Assembly: GCA_024235655.1 (NCBI GenBank)
Contig: JACKLY010000003.1
Span: forward strand, 186,001-250,000
Origin: Zoogloeaceae bacterium
Lineage (GTDB): Bacteria > Pseudomonadota > Gammaproteobacteria > Burkholderiales > Rhodocyclaceae
DNA: 64,000 nt
Direction: 5' to 3'
Part shown: piece by piece, positions 9,595-20,310 of the stretch
How the letters are laid out: every line of letters starts with the position of its first letter
How positions within the stretch are numbered: position 1 is the first letter of the stretch
Position numbers and translations under genes: made by a program
The notes under the pieces: model-generated
The model's database searches: none
The model's input: the letters and a program-made list of their open reading frames with translations, nothing else
What the model was told of the DNA's origin: nothing

Positions 9595-11022
9595 TTAAAA
9601 ATGCAGCGGACGCTTATCACAGGCCAGCGCGGCTTCATGCACGGCTTCCGAAAGTGTCGGGTGGGCATGGCAGATACGGGCCAGATCTTCCGATGCCGCG
9701 CCAAACTCCATGGCAACCACCCCTTCGGAAATCAGTTCGGAAGCATTGGCACCGATGATGTGCACACCGAGAATGCGATCTGTTTCGGCACAGGCAAGCA
9801 TCTTGACAAAGCCGGCCGGAGCATCCATTCCCAGAGCACGACCATTGGCCATGAACGGAATCTTGCCTGCCTTGTAGGCAATACCATCCGCCTTCAACTG
9901 TTGCTCAGTCTTGCCTACCCATGCGATCTCCGGGCTGGTATAGATAACCCACGGAATGGTGTCGAAGTTGCAATGCCCGGCCTGACCTGCCATCAGTTCG
10001 GCGACCATGACGCCCTCTTCCATCGCCTTGTGCGCCAGCATCGGGCCGGACACGACATCACCGACTGCCCATACGCCAGGCAGGTTGGTGCGGCAGTGAC
10101 CATCGACATTGACCTGACCACGTTCGGTCAGTTGCAAGCCAACGGCTTCGGCATGAAGACCATCGGTATTCGGAATACGGCCAACCGATACGATCAGGCG
10201 ATCTGCATCAAGTTTCTGTTCCTTGCCATCCTTGTCAGCATAAGCAATGGAGACGCCCTTCTTCAGGACTTTGACCTCGCCGATTTTGACACCGGTCTGG
10301 ATATTCAGGCCTTGCTTGGTGAACAGCTTCGCCGCCTCTTTCGCCACGTCGACATCAGCGACAGAAAGAAAATCAGGCATGGCTTCGAGAATGGTCACCT
10401 CGGCACCCAGACGACGCCAGACCGAGCCCATTTCCAGACCGATGACTCCTGCGCCGATGATGGCCAGTTTTTTCGGAACGGCATCGATATCCAGAGCACC
10501 GACGTTATCGCAGACGATCTTGTTATCGACCGGAATATTCGGCAAATGACGAGCCTTGGAGCCGGTGGCAATAATCACTTGCTTGGCTTCAACCACCTCG
10601 TCACCGACCTTGACCTGCCAGCCACCATTGGCAGTCGCACCAACGAATGATCCATGACCATTCAACAGGCTGACCTTGTTCTTCTTGAACAGCCCCTTGA
10701 TGCCGCTGGTCAGCTGATTCACGATCGTGCTCTTGCGGCCAATCATCTTGCTGACGTCGATTTTCGGCGTGCCGACCTGAATGCCCTGTGCGGCAAAGGT
10801 ATGGCCAGCCTCTTCAAAAAGATGAGAAGTGTGCAGCAGCGCCTTCGAGGGAATACAGCCTACATTCAGGCAGGTGCCACCAAGACGCGGCTCACCTTTG
10901 GGGTCGGCATAGGGATTCGACTCGCAGCAGGCAGTTGCGAAACCGAGCTGGGCCGCACGAATTGCAGCAACGTAGCCACCAGGCCCGCCACCGATAACAA
11001 GAACGTCAAATTGCTTGGACAT
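9595..11022 (-). CDS. lpdA: dihydrolipoyl dehydrogenase (E3)
   Basis: Flavoprotein E3 of the 2-oxoglutarate dehydrogenase complex; reoxidises dihydrolipoyl groups with NAD+. 475 residues from ATG 11022, which has AGGAG at the right distance; an upstream in-frame start at 11085 lacks it. Visible: FAD-binding GGGPGGYVAA (~9-18), the redox disulfide in GGTCLNVGCIPSK, an NAD-binding IIGAGVIGLEMGSVW, and the C-terminal active-site HAHPTLSEAVHE. It is last in the cluster, 82 bases after sucB. It may also serve other 2-oxo acid complexes. Confidence 0.97.
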   Translation of the reverse strand: MSKQFDVLVIGGGPGGYVAAIRAAQLGFATACCESNPYADPKGEPRLGGTCLNVGCIPSKALLHTSHLFEEAGHTFAAQGIQVGTPKIDVSKMIGRKSTIVNQLTSGIKGLFKKNKVSLLNGHGSFVGATANGGWQVKVGDEVVEAKQVIIATGSKARHLPNIPVDNKIVCDNVGALDIDAVPKKLAIIGAGVIGLEMGSVWRRLGAEVTILEAMPDFLSVADVDVAKEAAKLFTKQGLNIQTGVKIGEVKVLKKGVSIAYADKDGKEQKLDADRLIVSVGRIPNTDGLHAEAVGLQLTERGQVNVDGHCRTNLPGVWAVGDVVSGPMLAHKAMEEGVMVAELMAGQAGHCNFDTIPWVIYTSPEIAWVGKTEQQLKADGIAYKAGKIPFMANGRALGMDAPAGFVKMLACAETDRILGVHIIGANASELISEGVVAMEFGAASEDLARICHAHPTLSEAVHEAALACDKRPLHF

Positions 11023-11046
11023 TGTGTTTTCTCCTGATCGAAACAG

Positions 11047-11094
11047 AAAAAAGGCGTGACCAAAGGGCTGTGCCCTCTGTGCCACGCCTTTTCG
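11047..11094 (-). terminator. intergenic inverted repeat between sucB and lpdA
   Basis: Long stem with arms AAAAGGCGTG and CACGCCTTTT and an inner GGGC/GCCC hairpin. It has the shape of a terminator but lies between two genes of one pathway, so it more likely attenuates or stabilises the upstream transcript than ends the operon. Confidence 0.65.
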
Positions 11095-11103
11095 GCTAGT
11101 GCA

Positions 11104-12333
11104 TTAGACGCCCAGCAGCAGACGGGCCGGATCTTCCAGCGCTTCCTTCATCGTCACCAGACCAAGGACTGCCTCACGGCCGTCAATGATACGGTGATCG
11201 TAGGACATGGCCAGATAATTGATCGGGCGTACAACCACCTGACCATTTTCAACCACGGCACGATCCTTGGTGGCATGGATGCCGAGGATCGCCGATTGCG
11301 GCGGATTGATGATCGGGGTCGACAACATCGAACCGAACACACCGCCGTTGGAAATGGAGAAGGTGCCGCCGGTCAGCTCTTCAATCGAAATCTTGCCATC
11401 CTTGGCCTTCTGGCCGTATTCGGCAATCTTTTTCTCGATGTCGGCAATGCTCATCTGGTCGGCATCACGCAGGATCGGGACAACCAGACCACGCGGTGAA
11501 CCAACGGCAATGCCGATGTCGATGTAGCCGTGATAGACGATGTCGTTGCCATCAACCGAAGCATTGAGGATCGGGAATTTCTGCAGGGCGGCAACCGCAG
11601 CCTTGACAAAGAAACCCATGAAGCCGAGGCGTACGCCATGGGCTTTCTCAAACTTCTCGGCATACTGCTTGCGCAGCGCCATGACCGGGCCCATGTTCAC
11701 TTCATTGAACGTGGTCAGAATCGCGTTTTCATTCTTCGACTGCAGCAGACGCTCGGCAATACGAGCACGGAGACGTGTCATCGGCACGCGCTGCTCGGTA
11801 CGATCGCCCAGATTGACTGCAACGGCTGGCGTAGGCAAAGCCGCCTTTGCTGCAGCTGGTGCGGCAACAGGGCCAGCTTTCGGAGCAGCGGCCAGTGCAT
11901 CGGCTTTGGTTACACGACCACCACGGCCGCTACCGGCAACATCGGCGGCGGCAATACCCTTTTCGTCCAGAATCTTGCGTGCAGCAGGCATCGCGACACC
12001 AGCGGCTGTCGGTGCCGATGCAGCGGGAGCAGCTGCCGGCGCTGCTGCTGCAGCCTTCGGCGCCTCGGCCTTAGGTGCTACGGCACCAGCCTTGGCTGCA
12101 GTATCAATCCTGGCAATCACTTCACCAGAAACCACCGTATCCCCATCGCCCTTGACGAGCTCGACCAGGACACCACCGTCCGGTGCCGGCAGTTCAAGAA
12201 CCACCTTGTCAGTTTCAATATCAATCAGGTTCTCGTCACGCGAGACAGCTTCGCCGACCTTCTTGTGCCAGGCCACGAGCGTTGCTTCGGCAACGGATTC
12301 GGAAAGTTGCGGAACTTTGACGTCGATAATCAT
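11104..12333 (-). CDS. sucB: dihydrolipoyllysine succinyltransferase (E2 of 2-oxoglutarate dehydrogenase)
   Basis: Core acyltransferase, 409 residues. N-terminal lipoyl domain (1-77) with the lipoylated lysine in ETDKVVLE; an alanine/proline-rich linker ~78-110; an E1/E3-binding domain ~112-148 (AMPAARKILDEKG ... GRGGRVTKADAL); a second flexible linker; and the catalytic domain ~180-409 with SYDHRIIDGREA carrying the active-site histidine. Lies 24 bases after sucA and before lpdA, the usual order. Confidence 0.97.
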   Translation of the reverse strand: MIIDVKVPQLSESVAEATLVAWHKKVGEAVSRDENLIDIETDKVVLELPAPDGGVLVELVKGDGDTVVSGEVIARIDTAAKAGAVAPKAEAPKAAAAAPAAAPAASAPTAAGVAMPAARKILDEKGIAAADVAGSGRGGRVTKADALAAAPKAGPVAAPAAAKAALPTPAVAVNLGDRTEQRVPMTRLRARIAERLLQSKNENAILTTFNEVNMGPVMALRKQYAEKFEKAHGVRLGFMGFFVKAAVAALQKFPILNASVDGNDIVYHGYIDIGIAVGSPRGLVVPILRDADQMSIADIEKKIAEYGQKAKDGKISIEELTGGTFSISNGGVFGSMLSTPIINPPQSAILGIHATKDRAVVENGQVVVRPINYLAMSYDHRIIDGREAVLGLVTMKEALEDPARLLLGV

Positions 12334-12357
12334 GATGACTCCGTTTTTCTTTCTCGG

Positions 12358-15186
12358 TTAGTACTCGATCTTGCCCAGAGCGGACTCGACCAGAGCTTTC
12401 TGTTGGAGGTTGTGCTTAGCCAGATAGCCAACGGCTGGCGACGAGGATGCCGGGCGTGACACGAGCAGCAGATGCTGCTTGCCCGAGAGCGAACGCGCAA
12501 GGTGATGACGCGAGGAGAACCAGTACCAGGCACCCTGGTTGCGTGGCTCTTCCTGACACCAGACGATTTCGGTTGCCTTCGGATACTTGGCCATCTCGGC
12601 AGCGAATGACTCTTCCGGGAACGGATAGAGCTGTTCGATACGAACAATCGCGATGTTCTTGATCTTCTTCTCGCGACGCCCTGCCAGCAGATCGTAGTAC
12701 ACCTTGCCGCAGCAGAGGATGACGCGGGTGACTTTCTTCGGATCGATATCGTCGATCTCGCCGATGACACGCTGGAACTCGCCTTTGGCCAGTTCGCTCA
12801 GATCCGAGCTGGCATCTTTGTTGCGGAGCAGAGATTTCGGCGACATCACGACCAGCGGCTTGCGCTGATTGCGTACTGCCTGACGGCGCAGCATGTGGAA
12901 AACCTGGGCTGCCGTGGTCGGTACGCACACTTCCATATTCATCTCGGCGCACAACTGCATGTAGCGCTCAAGACGTGCGGAAGAGTGCTCCGGCCCCTGA
13001 CCTTCGTAACCATGCGGCAACAGCATGACCAGGCTGCAGGCGCGGCCCCACTTGGTCTCGCCCGAGGCAATGAACTGATCGATGACAACCTGTGCGCCAT
13101 TGGCAAAGTCGCCAAACTGCGCTTCCCAGACCACCAGTTCATACGGGTTGGCCGATGCATAGCCGTAATCGAAGGCCAGAACGCCCTCTTCTGACAATAC
13201 CGAATCCCAGCACTGGAACGGTGCTTGTTTTTCCTGGAGGTTGGCCAGTGGCTGATAGACCCCCTCGTGCACCGACTCCCGCTTCTGGTCATGCAATGCT
13301 GCATGGCGATGGAAGAAGGTGCCTCGACCAACGTCTTCACCGGAAATACGCACGCCATAACCGGAAACCAGCAGCGAAGCGTAGGCCAGGTTCTCGGCCA
13401 TGCCCCAGTCAACCGCGAGCTTACCCTCACCCATGGTACGACGGTCATCAAGGATCTTCTTGACGCGCGATTGCAGCACAAAACCATCCGGTACAGTGCT
13501 CAGGCGCTCGGCCAGTCGCTTCAGTTCCTTCTCCGGCACCGACGTATCGACGGTCTCGATGTATTTCTTGGTCAGGAACGGCTGCCAATCAATCGTCATC
13601 GGGTGCTTGTAGCCGGCAAGAACAGGGTTATAAAGCAACTCGCCACGATCAAGGTGGTCGCGATATTCCTTGATCATCAGGTCAGGACCATCTTCAGGCA
13701 GCACACCTTCGGCAACCAGTTTGTCGCCGTAAAGCTTGCGTGTTCCCGGGTGTGCAGCAACCTTTCTGTACATCAAGGGCTGTGTCACCATCGGCTCATC
13801 CTGCTCGTTGTGACCAAGCTTGCGGAAGCAGACGATGTCGATCACGACATCCTTGCGGAACGCGGTGCGATATTCGATGGCGAGGCGGGTGACCAATGCA
13901 ACCGCTTCCGGATCATCCCCATTGACGTGGAAGATCGGTGCATCGACCATCTTGAAGATATCGGTGCAATGGAAGGTGGAACGGTAATCGCGCAAATCGG
14001 AAGTGGTAAAGCCGACCTGGTTGTTGACCACGATGTGAATCGTACCGCCAACCCCATAACCACGGGTTTGCGAGAAATTGAGAATTTCCTGGTTTACACC
14101 CTGACCGATCACGGCCGAATCACCGTGGATCAGGATCGGAATGACCTTGTCCTTGCCATGCTCACCGCGACGACACTGGCGGGAATAGACCGAACCAAGA
14201 ACGGCCGGGTTGGCAATCTCCAGGTGCGAAGGGTTGAATGCCAGCGTCAGGTGGCAAGGGCCTCCCGGCGTCGACACATCGGACGAGAAGCCCATGTGGT
14301 ACTTGACGTCACCCGATGAGAGATCGGTTGCCTTTTTGCCTTCGAATTCGTCAAAGAGCATTGAAGGTGCTTTGCCCAGCGTATTGACGAGGACATTCAG
14401 ACGGCCACGGTGTGCCATGCCGATGACGATCTCATCCACACCGTTTTCACCGGCAGAGCGAACCGCTTCGTCCATCGCCACGATCAGGGAGTCGCCACCT
14501 TCTAGCGAGAAACGCTTCTGGCCAACATAGCGGGTGTGCAGGTAACGCTCCAGCGTTTCAGCCGCTGTCAGACGCTCAAGAATGCGCTTTTTCTGCTCGG
14601 CAGAAAAAGCACCCTTGCTGCGGATAGGCTCCACACGCTCCTGAATCCAGCGTTTCTCGGCAACCTCGGTCATGTACATGTATTCGGCGCTGAGGGTGCC
14701 GCAGTAGGTTTCCTTCAGCGCTTCAACGATCTGCCCAAGCTGCGCATGATCCGGTACTGCCTTGAACGAACCCGAGTTGAAAACCCGGTTGGTATCGGCA
14801 TCGGTAAAGCCGTAATACGAGGGCTCCAGCTCATGGATCGTCGGCCGCGGCAAGCGCTTGAGGGGATCAAGATTGGCCCAGCGGTTCCCGAGAAAACGGT
14901 AGGCATTGATCATCTGCAATACAGCAACCTGCTTGCCGTCATCGGCGTCGGCAGCTTGTGCAGAACGCTGCCCACCCTGCTTCGCCTGTTCGGCAAAAGC
15001 AGCCACGACAGGTGCATGTGGCACGTCTCGGGCGGCATAGCCCGGCATCTGGGCGAGTTTGTCGAAGTACTCGCGCCATTCATCTGGAACGGAACCTGGA
15101 TTATCGAGATAGTTTTCGTACAACTCCTCAACGAACGGCGCATTGCCGCCGAATAGATAGGAATTGCCGAACAGCTGGGTCATCAT
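12358..15186 (-). CDS. sucA: 2-oxoglutarate dehydrogenase E1 component
   Basis: Thiamine-diphosphate E1 subunit that decarboxylates 2-oxoglutarate and succinylates the E2 lipoyl group. 942 residues from ATG 15186 (ATGATG, either could start), with ACAGGTGAAG just upstream; a TTG-started extension to 15222 is unlikely. Begins with the family N-terminus NSYLFGGNAPFVEELYENYL; further family blocks include VIGMAHRGRLNVLVN (~255), the thiamine-site HGDSAVIGQG and the C-terminal CQEEPRNQGAWYW. Follows gltA across a terminator-like hairpin. Confidence 0.97.
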   Translation of the reverse strand: MMTQLFGNSYLFGGNAPFVEELYENYLDNPGSVPDEWREYFDKLAQMPGYAARDVPHAPVVAAFAEQAKQGGQRSAQAADADDGKQVAVLQMINAYRFLGNRWANLDPLKRLPRPTIHELEPSYYGFTDADTNRVFNSGSFKAVPDHAQLGQIVEALKETYCGTLSAEYMYMTEVAEKRWIQERVEPIRSKGAFSAEQKKRILERLTAAETLERYLHTRYVGQKRFSLEGGDSLIVAMDEAVRSAGENGVDEIVIGMAHRGRLNVLVNTLGKAPSMLFDEFEGKKATDLSSGDVKYHMGFSSDVSTPGGPCHLTLAFNPSHLEIANPAVLGSVYSRQCRRGEHGKDKVIPILIHGDSAVIGQGVNQEILNFSQTRGYGVGGTIHIVVNNQVGFTTSDLRDYRSTFHCTDIFKMVDAPIFHVNGDDPEAVALVTRLAIEYRTAFRKDVVIDIVCFRKLGHNEQDEPMVTQPLMYRKVAAHPGTRKLYGDKLVAEGVLPEDGPDLMIKEYRDHLDRGELLYNPVLAGYKHPMTIDWQPFLTKKYIETVDTSVPEKELKRLAERLSTVPDGFVLQSRVKKILDDRRTMGEGKLAVDWGMAENLAYASLLVSGYGVRISGEDVGRGTFFHRHAALHDQKRESVHEGVYQPLANLQEKQAPFQCWDSVLSEEGVLAFDYGYASANPYELVVWEAQFGDFANGAQVVIDQFIASGETKWGRACSLVMLLPHGYEGQGPEHSSARLERYMQLCAEMNMEVCVPTTAAQVFHMLRRQAVRNQRKPLVVMSPKSLLRNKDASSDLSELAKGEFQRVIGEIDDIDPKKVTRVILCCGKVYYDLLAGRREKKIKNIAIVRIEQLYPFPEESFAAEMAKYPKATEIVWCQEEPRNQGAWYWFSSRHHLARSLSGKQHLLLVSRPASSSPAVGYLAKHNLQQKALVESALGKIEY

Positions 15187-15263
15187 GGCTTCACCTGTGG
15201 TAGCGGGTGTTGATTCGGTCAAAATTGCCGGTATCGCATCGAAATGCTACTACCGGCACATGC

Positions 15264-15290
15264 AAAAAGGGGCGGTTTATCGCCGCCCCA
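15264..15290 (-). terminator. terminator hairpin after gltA
   Basis: Stem GGGGCGG/CCGCCCC with a 7-base loop; in the minus direction it is followed by TTTTT. It lies 7 bases after the gltA stop and ~80 bases before sucA, so sucA-sucB-lpdA may have their own promoter or depend on read-through. Confidence 0.8.
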
Positions 15291-15296
15291 TAAAGA

Positions 15297-16592
<1,296 letters not shown>

Positions 16593-16647
16593 GGTTTTAG
16601 TCCCTTATCCAGGTTATGTTTTCGTTGCCTTCAAGGAAGCCGCTAAC

Positions 16648-16908
16648 TTACTGTGGCCGCCTTACTTCACTCTTACGCAACATGGCGATGATTTCAGCCT
16701 GCTGCGCATCCTCGCAGACCTCGGTGCCATTTACCATCGGCCAGAGGTCATGGTCTTCCATATCCGCAAGCACTGCGAAGACCTCGGCCTGCGCATCATT
16801 CAGCTTGGGAAAATCCTCGACAAGAAACTTGCCGAGGATCAGATCCAGTTCCAGCAGGGCGCGGCGTGTGCAGCGCCACTGCAGACGGTTCAGGGCATCG
16901 TGGTCCAA
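16648..16908 (-). CDS. sdhE: succinate dehydrogenase flavinylation/assembly factor SdhE
   Basis: 86-residue cytoplasmic protein of the SdhE/YgfY family, which helps attach FAD covalently to SdhA. The only sensible start is TTG at 16908, with AAGGGGG upstream; no in-frame ATG occurs near the N-terminus. The family motif RGxxE is present as RRALLELD (~15-22), with alanine where glycine is usual. Located 9 bases after sdhB, the classic position. Confidence 0.88.
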   Translation of the reverse strand: MDHDALNRLQWRCTRRALLELDLILGKFLVEDFPKLNDAQAEVFAVLADMEDHDLWPMVNGTEVCEDAQQAEIIAMLRKSEVRRPQ

Positions 16909-16917
16909 AACGCCCCC

Positions 16918-17631
16918 TTACACAGCCCGCCGAACCATCATCTCCTTGATCTTGCCGATGGCCTTGGTCGGGTTGAGACCCTTCGGGCAGACATCGACAC
17001 AGTTCATGATGGTGTGGCAGCGGAACAGGCGGTAAGGATCCTCAAGATCATCAAGGCGCTCATTGGTTGCCTGGTCACGCGTATCGGCAATGAAGCGATA
17101 GGCATTGAGCAGGCCAGCCGGACCAACGAACTTGTCCGGATTCCACCAGAAAGACGGGCATGAGGTCGAGCAGCACGCACACAGGATGCACTCGTAGAGG
17201 CCATTCAACTCCTCACGGTCCTCCGGCGTCTGCAGACGCTCGCGCTCCGGCGGCGGCGTATCATTGATCAGGTAAGGCTTGATCGAGTGGTACTGCTTGA
17301 AGAACTGGGTCATGTCAACGATCAGGTCGCGGATGACCGGCAGACCGGGCAGCGGACGCAGCACGACCGGCTCCTTCAGATCCTTGATCTCGGTCAGACA
17401 GGCCAGACCATTCTTGCCGTTGATGTTCATCGCGTCAGAACCGCAAATGCCTTCACGGCAGGAACGGCGATACGAGATGGTGTCGTCCTGAGCCTTCAGC
17501 TTGGTCAGCACATCAAGCAACTTGCGGTCGGTGACATCATCGACCTCGATTGCGATGTCCTGCATGTACGGCGCATTATCCTTGTCCGGATCGTAGCGAT
17601 AGATCTTGAACTGCATGGTACGGGTTGCCAT
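16918..17631 (-). CDS. sdhB: succinate dehydrogenase iron-sulfur subunit
   Basis: 237-residue subunit carrying the three Fe-S clusters that connect FAD to quinone. [2Fe-2S] ligands are in SCREGICGSDAMNING (~57-72) and later the [4Fe-4S]/[3Fe-4S] groups CILCACCSTSCPSFWW (~149-164) and CHTIMNCVDVCPKGLNP (~208-224). Membrane-associated on the cytoplasmic side. In the order C-D-A-B-E with 28 bases after sdhA. Confidence 0.97.
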   Translation of the reverse strand: MATRTMQFKIYRYDPDKDNAPYMQDIAIEVDDVTDRKLLDVLTKLKAQDDTISYRRSCREGICGSDAMNINGKNGLACLTEIKDLKEPVVLRPLPGLPVIRDLIVDMTQFFKQYHSIKPYLINDTPPPERERLQTPEDREELNGLYECILCACCSTSCPSFWWNPDKFVGPAGLLNAYRFIADTRDQATNERLDDLEDPYRLFRCHTIMNCVDVCPKGLNPTKAIGKIKEMMVRRAV

Positions 17632-17659
17632 ATTCTTGGACTCCTGGGCGTGATCGCGG

Positions 17660-19435
17660 TCAGTAGGAGCGCGTCTTCAGCGCAACGGTTTCGACAGTCA
17701 GCGGCTTCATGTTCACCGGCTTGTACGACAGCTTGTTGCCATCGCGCGACCACATGGTGTGCTTATGCCACTCAGCATCGTTACGACCGTTCGGCATCTC
17801 CGGCGTATCCGGCGCATCGTCACGCACATGCGCGCCACGCGACTCCTTGCGGGCATTGGCGCAGATCATCGTCGCCTTGGCCACTTCGATCAGGTTGTCG
17901 AGTTCCAGTGCTTCGACACGAGCCGTGTTCCAGACCTTGGACTTGTCCTTGATCTCGGTTTTCGCGACCTGCTGTTCGATTTCCAGAATCTTCTGCACGC
18001 CTTCTTCCAGCTTGTCCTTGAAACGGAACACGCCGCAGTGATTCTGCATCGTGCGCTGCATGGCCAGGCGGGTGTCGTTGACACTGGTACCGTTGGTCTG
18101 GTTCTCCAGGCGCGACAGACGCGCCAGCGTCTTGTCAGCAAAACCGGCCGGCAGTGGCTTGTGTTCCTTGGGCATCGAAGCCATGTCCTCGATCACCGAA
18201 TCGCCGGAGGATTTGCCGAATACCAGCAGATCGAGCAGGGAGTTGGTGCCAAGACGGTTGGCGCCATGCACCGAAGCACAGGCACATTCGCCGGCCGCAT
18301 AGAAGCCGGTGACGTGCTCGCCAGCTTCGTTGACCACCTGACCCTTGTAGTTGGTCGGAATACCGCCCATCTGGTAGTGGCAGGTCGGCACGACAGGAAT
18401 CGGCGCCTTGATCGGATCGATACCAGCGAACTGGATCGAGATCTCGCGAATCCCTGGCAGGCGCTTCATGATCGTTGCCGGATCGAGGTGCGTGATGTCG
18501 AGCAGTACGAAGTCCTTGTTCGGACCACAGCCACGGCCTTCGTTGATTTCGGTGACCATTGCCCGCGAAACAACGTCGCGTGAAGCCAGATCCTTGGCAT
18601 TTGGTGCGTAGCGCTCCATGAAACGCTCACCCGCCGAGTTGCGCAGAATGCCGCCCTCGCCACGCACCCCTTCGGTAATCAACACGCCCGCACCGGCCAC
18701 GCCGGTCGGGTGGAACTGCCAGAACTCCATGTCTTCGAGCTGGATACCGGCACGTGCCGCCATGCCGAGACCGTCACCCGTATTGATGAAGGCGTTGGTC
18801 GATGAGTAGAAGATACGGCCGGCACCGCCGGTAGCAAAGATGGTGGATTTGGCGTGGAAGGCGACAACCTCGCCCGTTTCCATTTCCAGTGCGATGACGC
18901 CAAGTACCTGACCGTCTTCATCGCGAATCAAATCAAGCGCCATCCATTCGACGAAGAACTGGGTATTGGCGCGCACGTTGCGCTGATAGAGCGCGTGCAG
19001 CATGGCGTGGCCGGTACGGTCAGCCGCAGCACAGGCACGACGCACCGGCTTCTCGCCGAAGTTGGACATGTGACCGCCGAACGGCCGCTGGTAGATCTTG
19101 CCCTCGTCGGTCCGGTCGAACGGCATGCCGAAGTGCTCAAGCTCGACGACGACTTCGGGCGCCTTCTTGCACATGAATTCGATCGCGTCCTGGTCACCGA
19201 GCCAGTCGGAACCCTTGACGGTATCGTACATATGCCAGTGCCAATGATCCTGCTCGGAATTGCCGAGCGAGGCAGAGACGCCCCCCTGTGCAGCAACCGT
19301 ATGCGAACGGGTCGGGAAAACCTTGGAGAGAACAGCCGTTTTCAAACCGGCTTCGGAGAGCTGGATTGCGGCACGCAGACCGGCACCACCGGCGCCGACG
19401 ATTACCGCATCAAATTTACGGACAGGAATACTCAC
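17660..19435 (-). CDS. sdhA: succinate dehydrogenase flavoprotein subunit
   Basis: 591-residue FAD subunit oxidising succinate to fumarate. FAD-binding VIVGAGGAGLRAAIQ at ~10-24; the FAD-attachment region SHTVAAQGGVSASLG at ~44-58; catalytic loop near HYQMGGIPTN (~357) and the FAD-contact LDLLVFGKSSGD. The start is GTG at 19435, directly following the sdhD stop, consistent with coupled translation. Confidence 0.97.
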   Translation of the reverse strand: MSIPVRKFDAVIVGAGGAGLRAAIQLSEAGLKTAVLSKVFPTRSHTVAAQGGVSASLGNSEQDHWHWHMYDTVKGSDWLGDQDAIEFMCKKAPEVVVELEHFGMPFDRTDEGKIYQRPFGGHMSNFGEKPVRRACAAADRTGHAMLHALYQRNVRANTQFFVEWMALDLIRDEDGQVLGVIALEMETGEVVAFHAKSTIFATGGAGRIFYSSTNAFINTGDGLGMAARAGIQLEDMEFWQFHPTGVAGAGVLITEGVRGEGGILRNSAGERFMERYAPNAKDLASRDVVSRAMVTEINEGRGCGPNKDFVLLDITHLDPATIMKRLPGIREISIQFAGIDPIKAPIPVVPTCHYQMGGIPTNYKGQVVNEAGEHVTGFYAAGECACASVHGANRLGTNSLLDLLVFGKSSGDSVIEDMASMPKEHKPLPAGFADKTLARLSRLENQTNGTSVNDTRLAMQRTMQNHCGVFRFKDKLEEGVQKILEIEQQVAKTEIKDKSKVWNTARVEALELDNLIEVAKATMICANARKESRGAHVRDDAPDTPEMPNGRNDAEWHKHTMWSRDGNKLSYKPVNMKPLTVETVALKTRSY

Positions 19436-19783
19436 TTACAGCCTCCACAGAATCTTTGCTGCCCAGCCGGCATAGCCAACCAGCGCTGCAGCAGTCGCAA
19501 TCTCAAGCACCAGGCGCAGGCCGTCCGGCTTGACGTAGTCCATCCAGATATCCCGGACACCGATCCACACGTGGTAGAACAGGCTCATGAAGAACAGGAA
19601 GGTCATGAACTGCATGAAACCATTGGCAAACACGGCACGCCAGGCTTCATAGGTGCTTGGCGCAAGTGCGCCGAGGACAACGAGAATGATCAGGGTATAA
19701 ACCGCCATGATGATGGCAGTAGCACGCTGGATGATCCAGTCCTTGAGGCCATAGCCGGCCCCGACAACGATTCGGTTCAGCAT
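19436..19783 (-). CDS. sdhD: succinate dehydrogenase membrane anchor subunit
   Basis: 115 residues with three predicted membrane helices (~20-42, ~58-78, ~90-112). The conserved haem-side histidine is in FYHVWIGVRDIWMDYV (~68-83), a family hallmark. Overlaps the end of sdhC by 7 bases and is followed immediately by sdhA. Confidence 0.93.
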   Translation of the reverse strand: MLNRIVVGAGYGLKDWIIQRATAIIMAVYTLIILVVLGALAPSTYEAWRAVFANGFMQFMTFLFFMSLFYHVWIGVRDIWMDYVKPDGLRLVLEIATAAALVGYAGWAAKILWRL

Positions 19784-20169
19784 ATGACTTTCACTCCAAT
19801 GACCAGGGTAAGCGCAATGCTCACAGCAAACACAATCTTGCTCGACAGGCGAGCCGACTCAAGATCGATTCCCTTGTGCAGGTCCAGCAGCAGATAGCGG
19901 ATGCCGGCGCAGAAGTGGTGCATGTACAACCAGATCAAACCCCACAGAACAGTCTTCACAAGGAAGTTGTCCATTACAGCCTTGGCGGAGGCATAGGATT
20001 CGGGAGACGCCAGACTTTGCTGAAAAAGCCAGAGCAGGACTGGCAGAAGAAGAAACAGAACCGCACCACTGATACGGTGCAGAATCGACAGAATCCCTGG
20101 TAGGGGCAATCTGATCGTTGGAAGGTCCAGATTTTTTGGACGCTTTTTCTTGATAGCAATTTCTGCCAT
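19777..20169 (-). CDS. sdhC: succinate dehydrogenase cytochrome b556 subunit
   Basis: Membrane subunit holding haem b with SdhD. 130 residues from ATG 20169, chosen because GAGG lies ~10 bases upstream; the ATG at 20178 abuts that element. Signature LSILHRISGAVLFLL (~26-40) and the haem-ligand segment HHFCAGIRYLLLDLHKG (~81-97). Three membrane helices. First gene of the TCA cluster, with the promoter region at 20214-20243 upstream. Confidence 0.95.
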   Translation of the reverse strand: MAEIAIKKKRPKNLDLPTIRLPLPGILSILHRISGAVLFLLLPVLLWLFQQSLASPESYASAKAVMDNFLVKTVLWGLIWLYMHHFCAGIRYLLLDLHKGIDLESARLSSKIVFAVSIALTLVIGVKVIC

Positions 20170-20213
20170 GAACGTCATCCCTCGTGTAACGCGGCTAATG
20201 CCGCTTATTTTGA

Positions 20214-20243
20214 TCTGATCGAAAATCAGAATTTTGAATTATA
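20214..20243 (-). promoter_or_regulatory. probable sdh promoter with inverted repeat at the start site
   Basis: On the minus strand a perfect -10 box TATAAT (20238-20243) lies ~70 bases before sdhC; the -35 is weak. Eight bases after the -10, overlapping the expected start, is the inverted repeat TCTGAT-CGAAA-ATCAGA (20214-20230), placed as a repressor operator would be. Assignment to the adjacent GntR protein is inference. Confidence 0.55.
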
Positions 20244-20310
20244 GCGCAATCGCCCTCAGCAGTTGTACTCGAAATCCTGTCACCGAGTGCCCGTACGCCC
20301 ATGCCACCCT

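Noticed and set aside
9601..10650. A 349-codon plus-strand frame
   Set aside because: Antisense to lpdA, with no ribosome site or recognisable domain.
13225..14319. A 364-codon plus-strand frame
   Set aside because: Antisense to sucA; no domain features.
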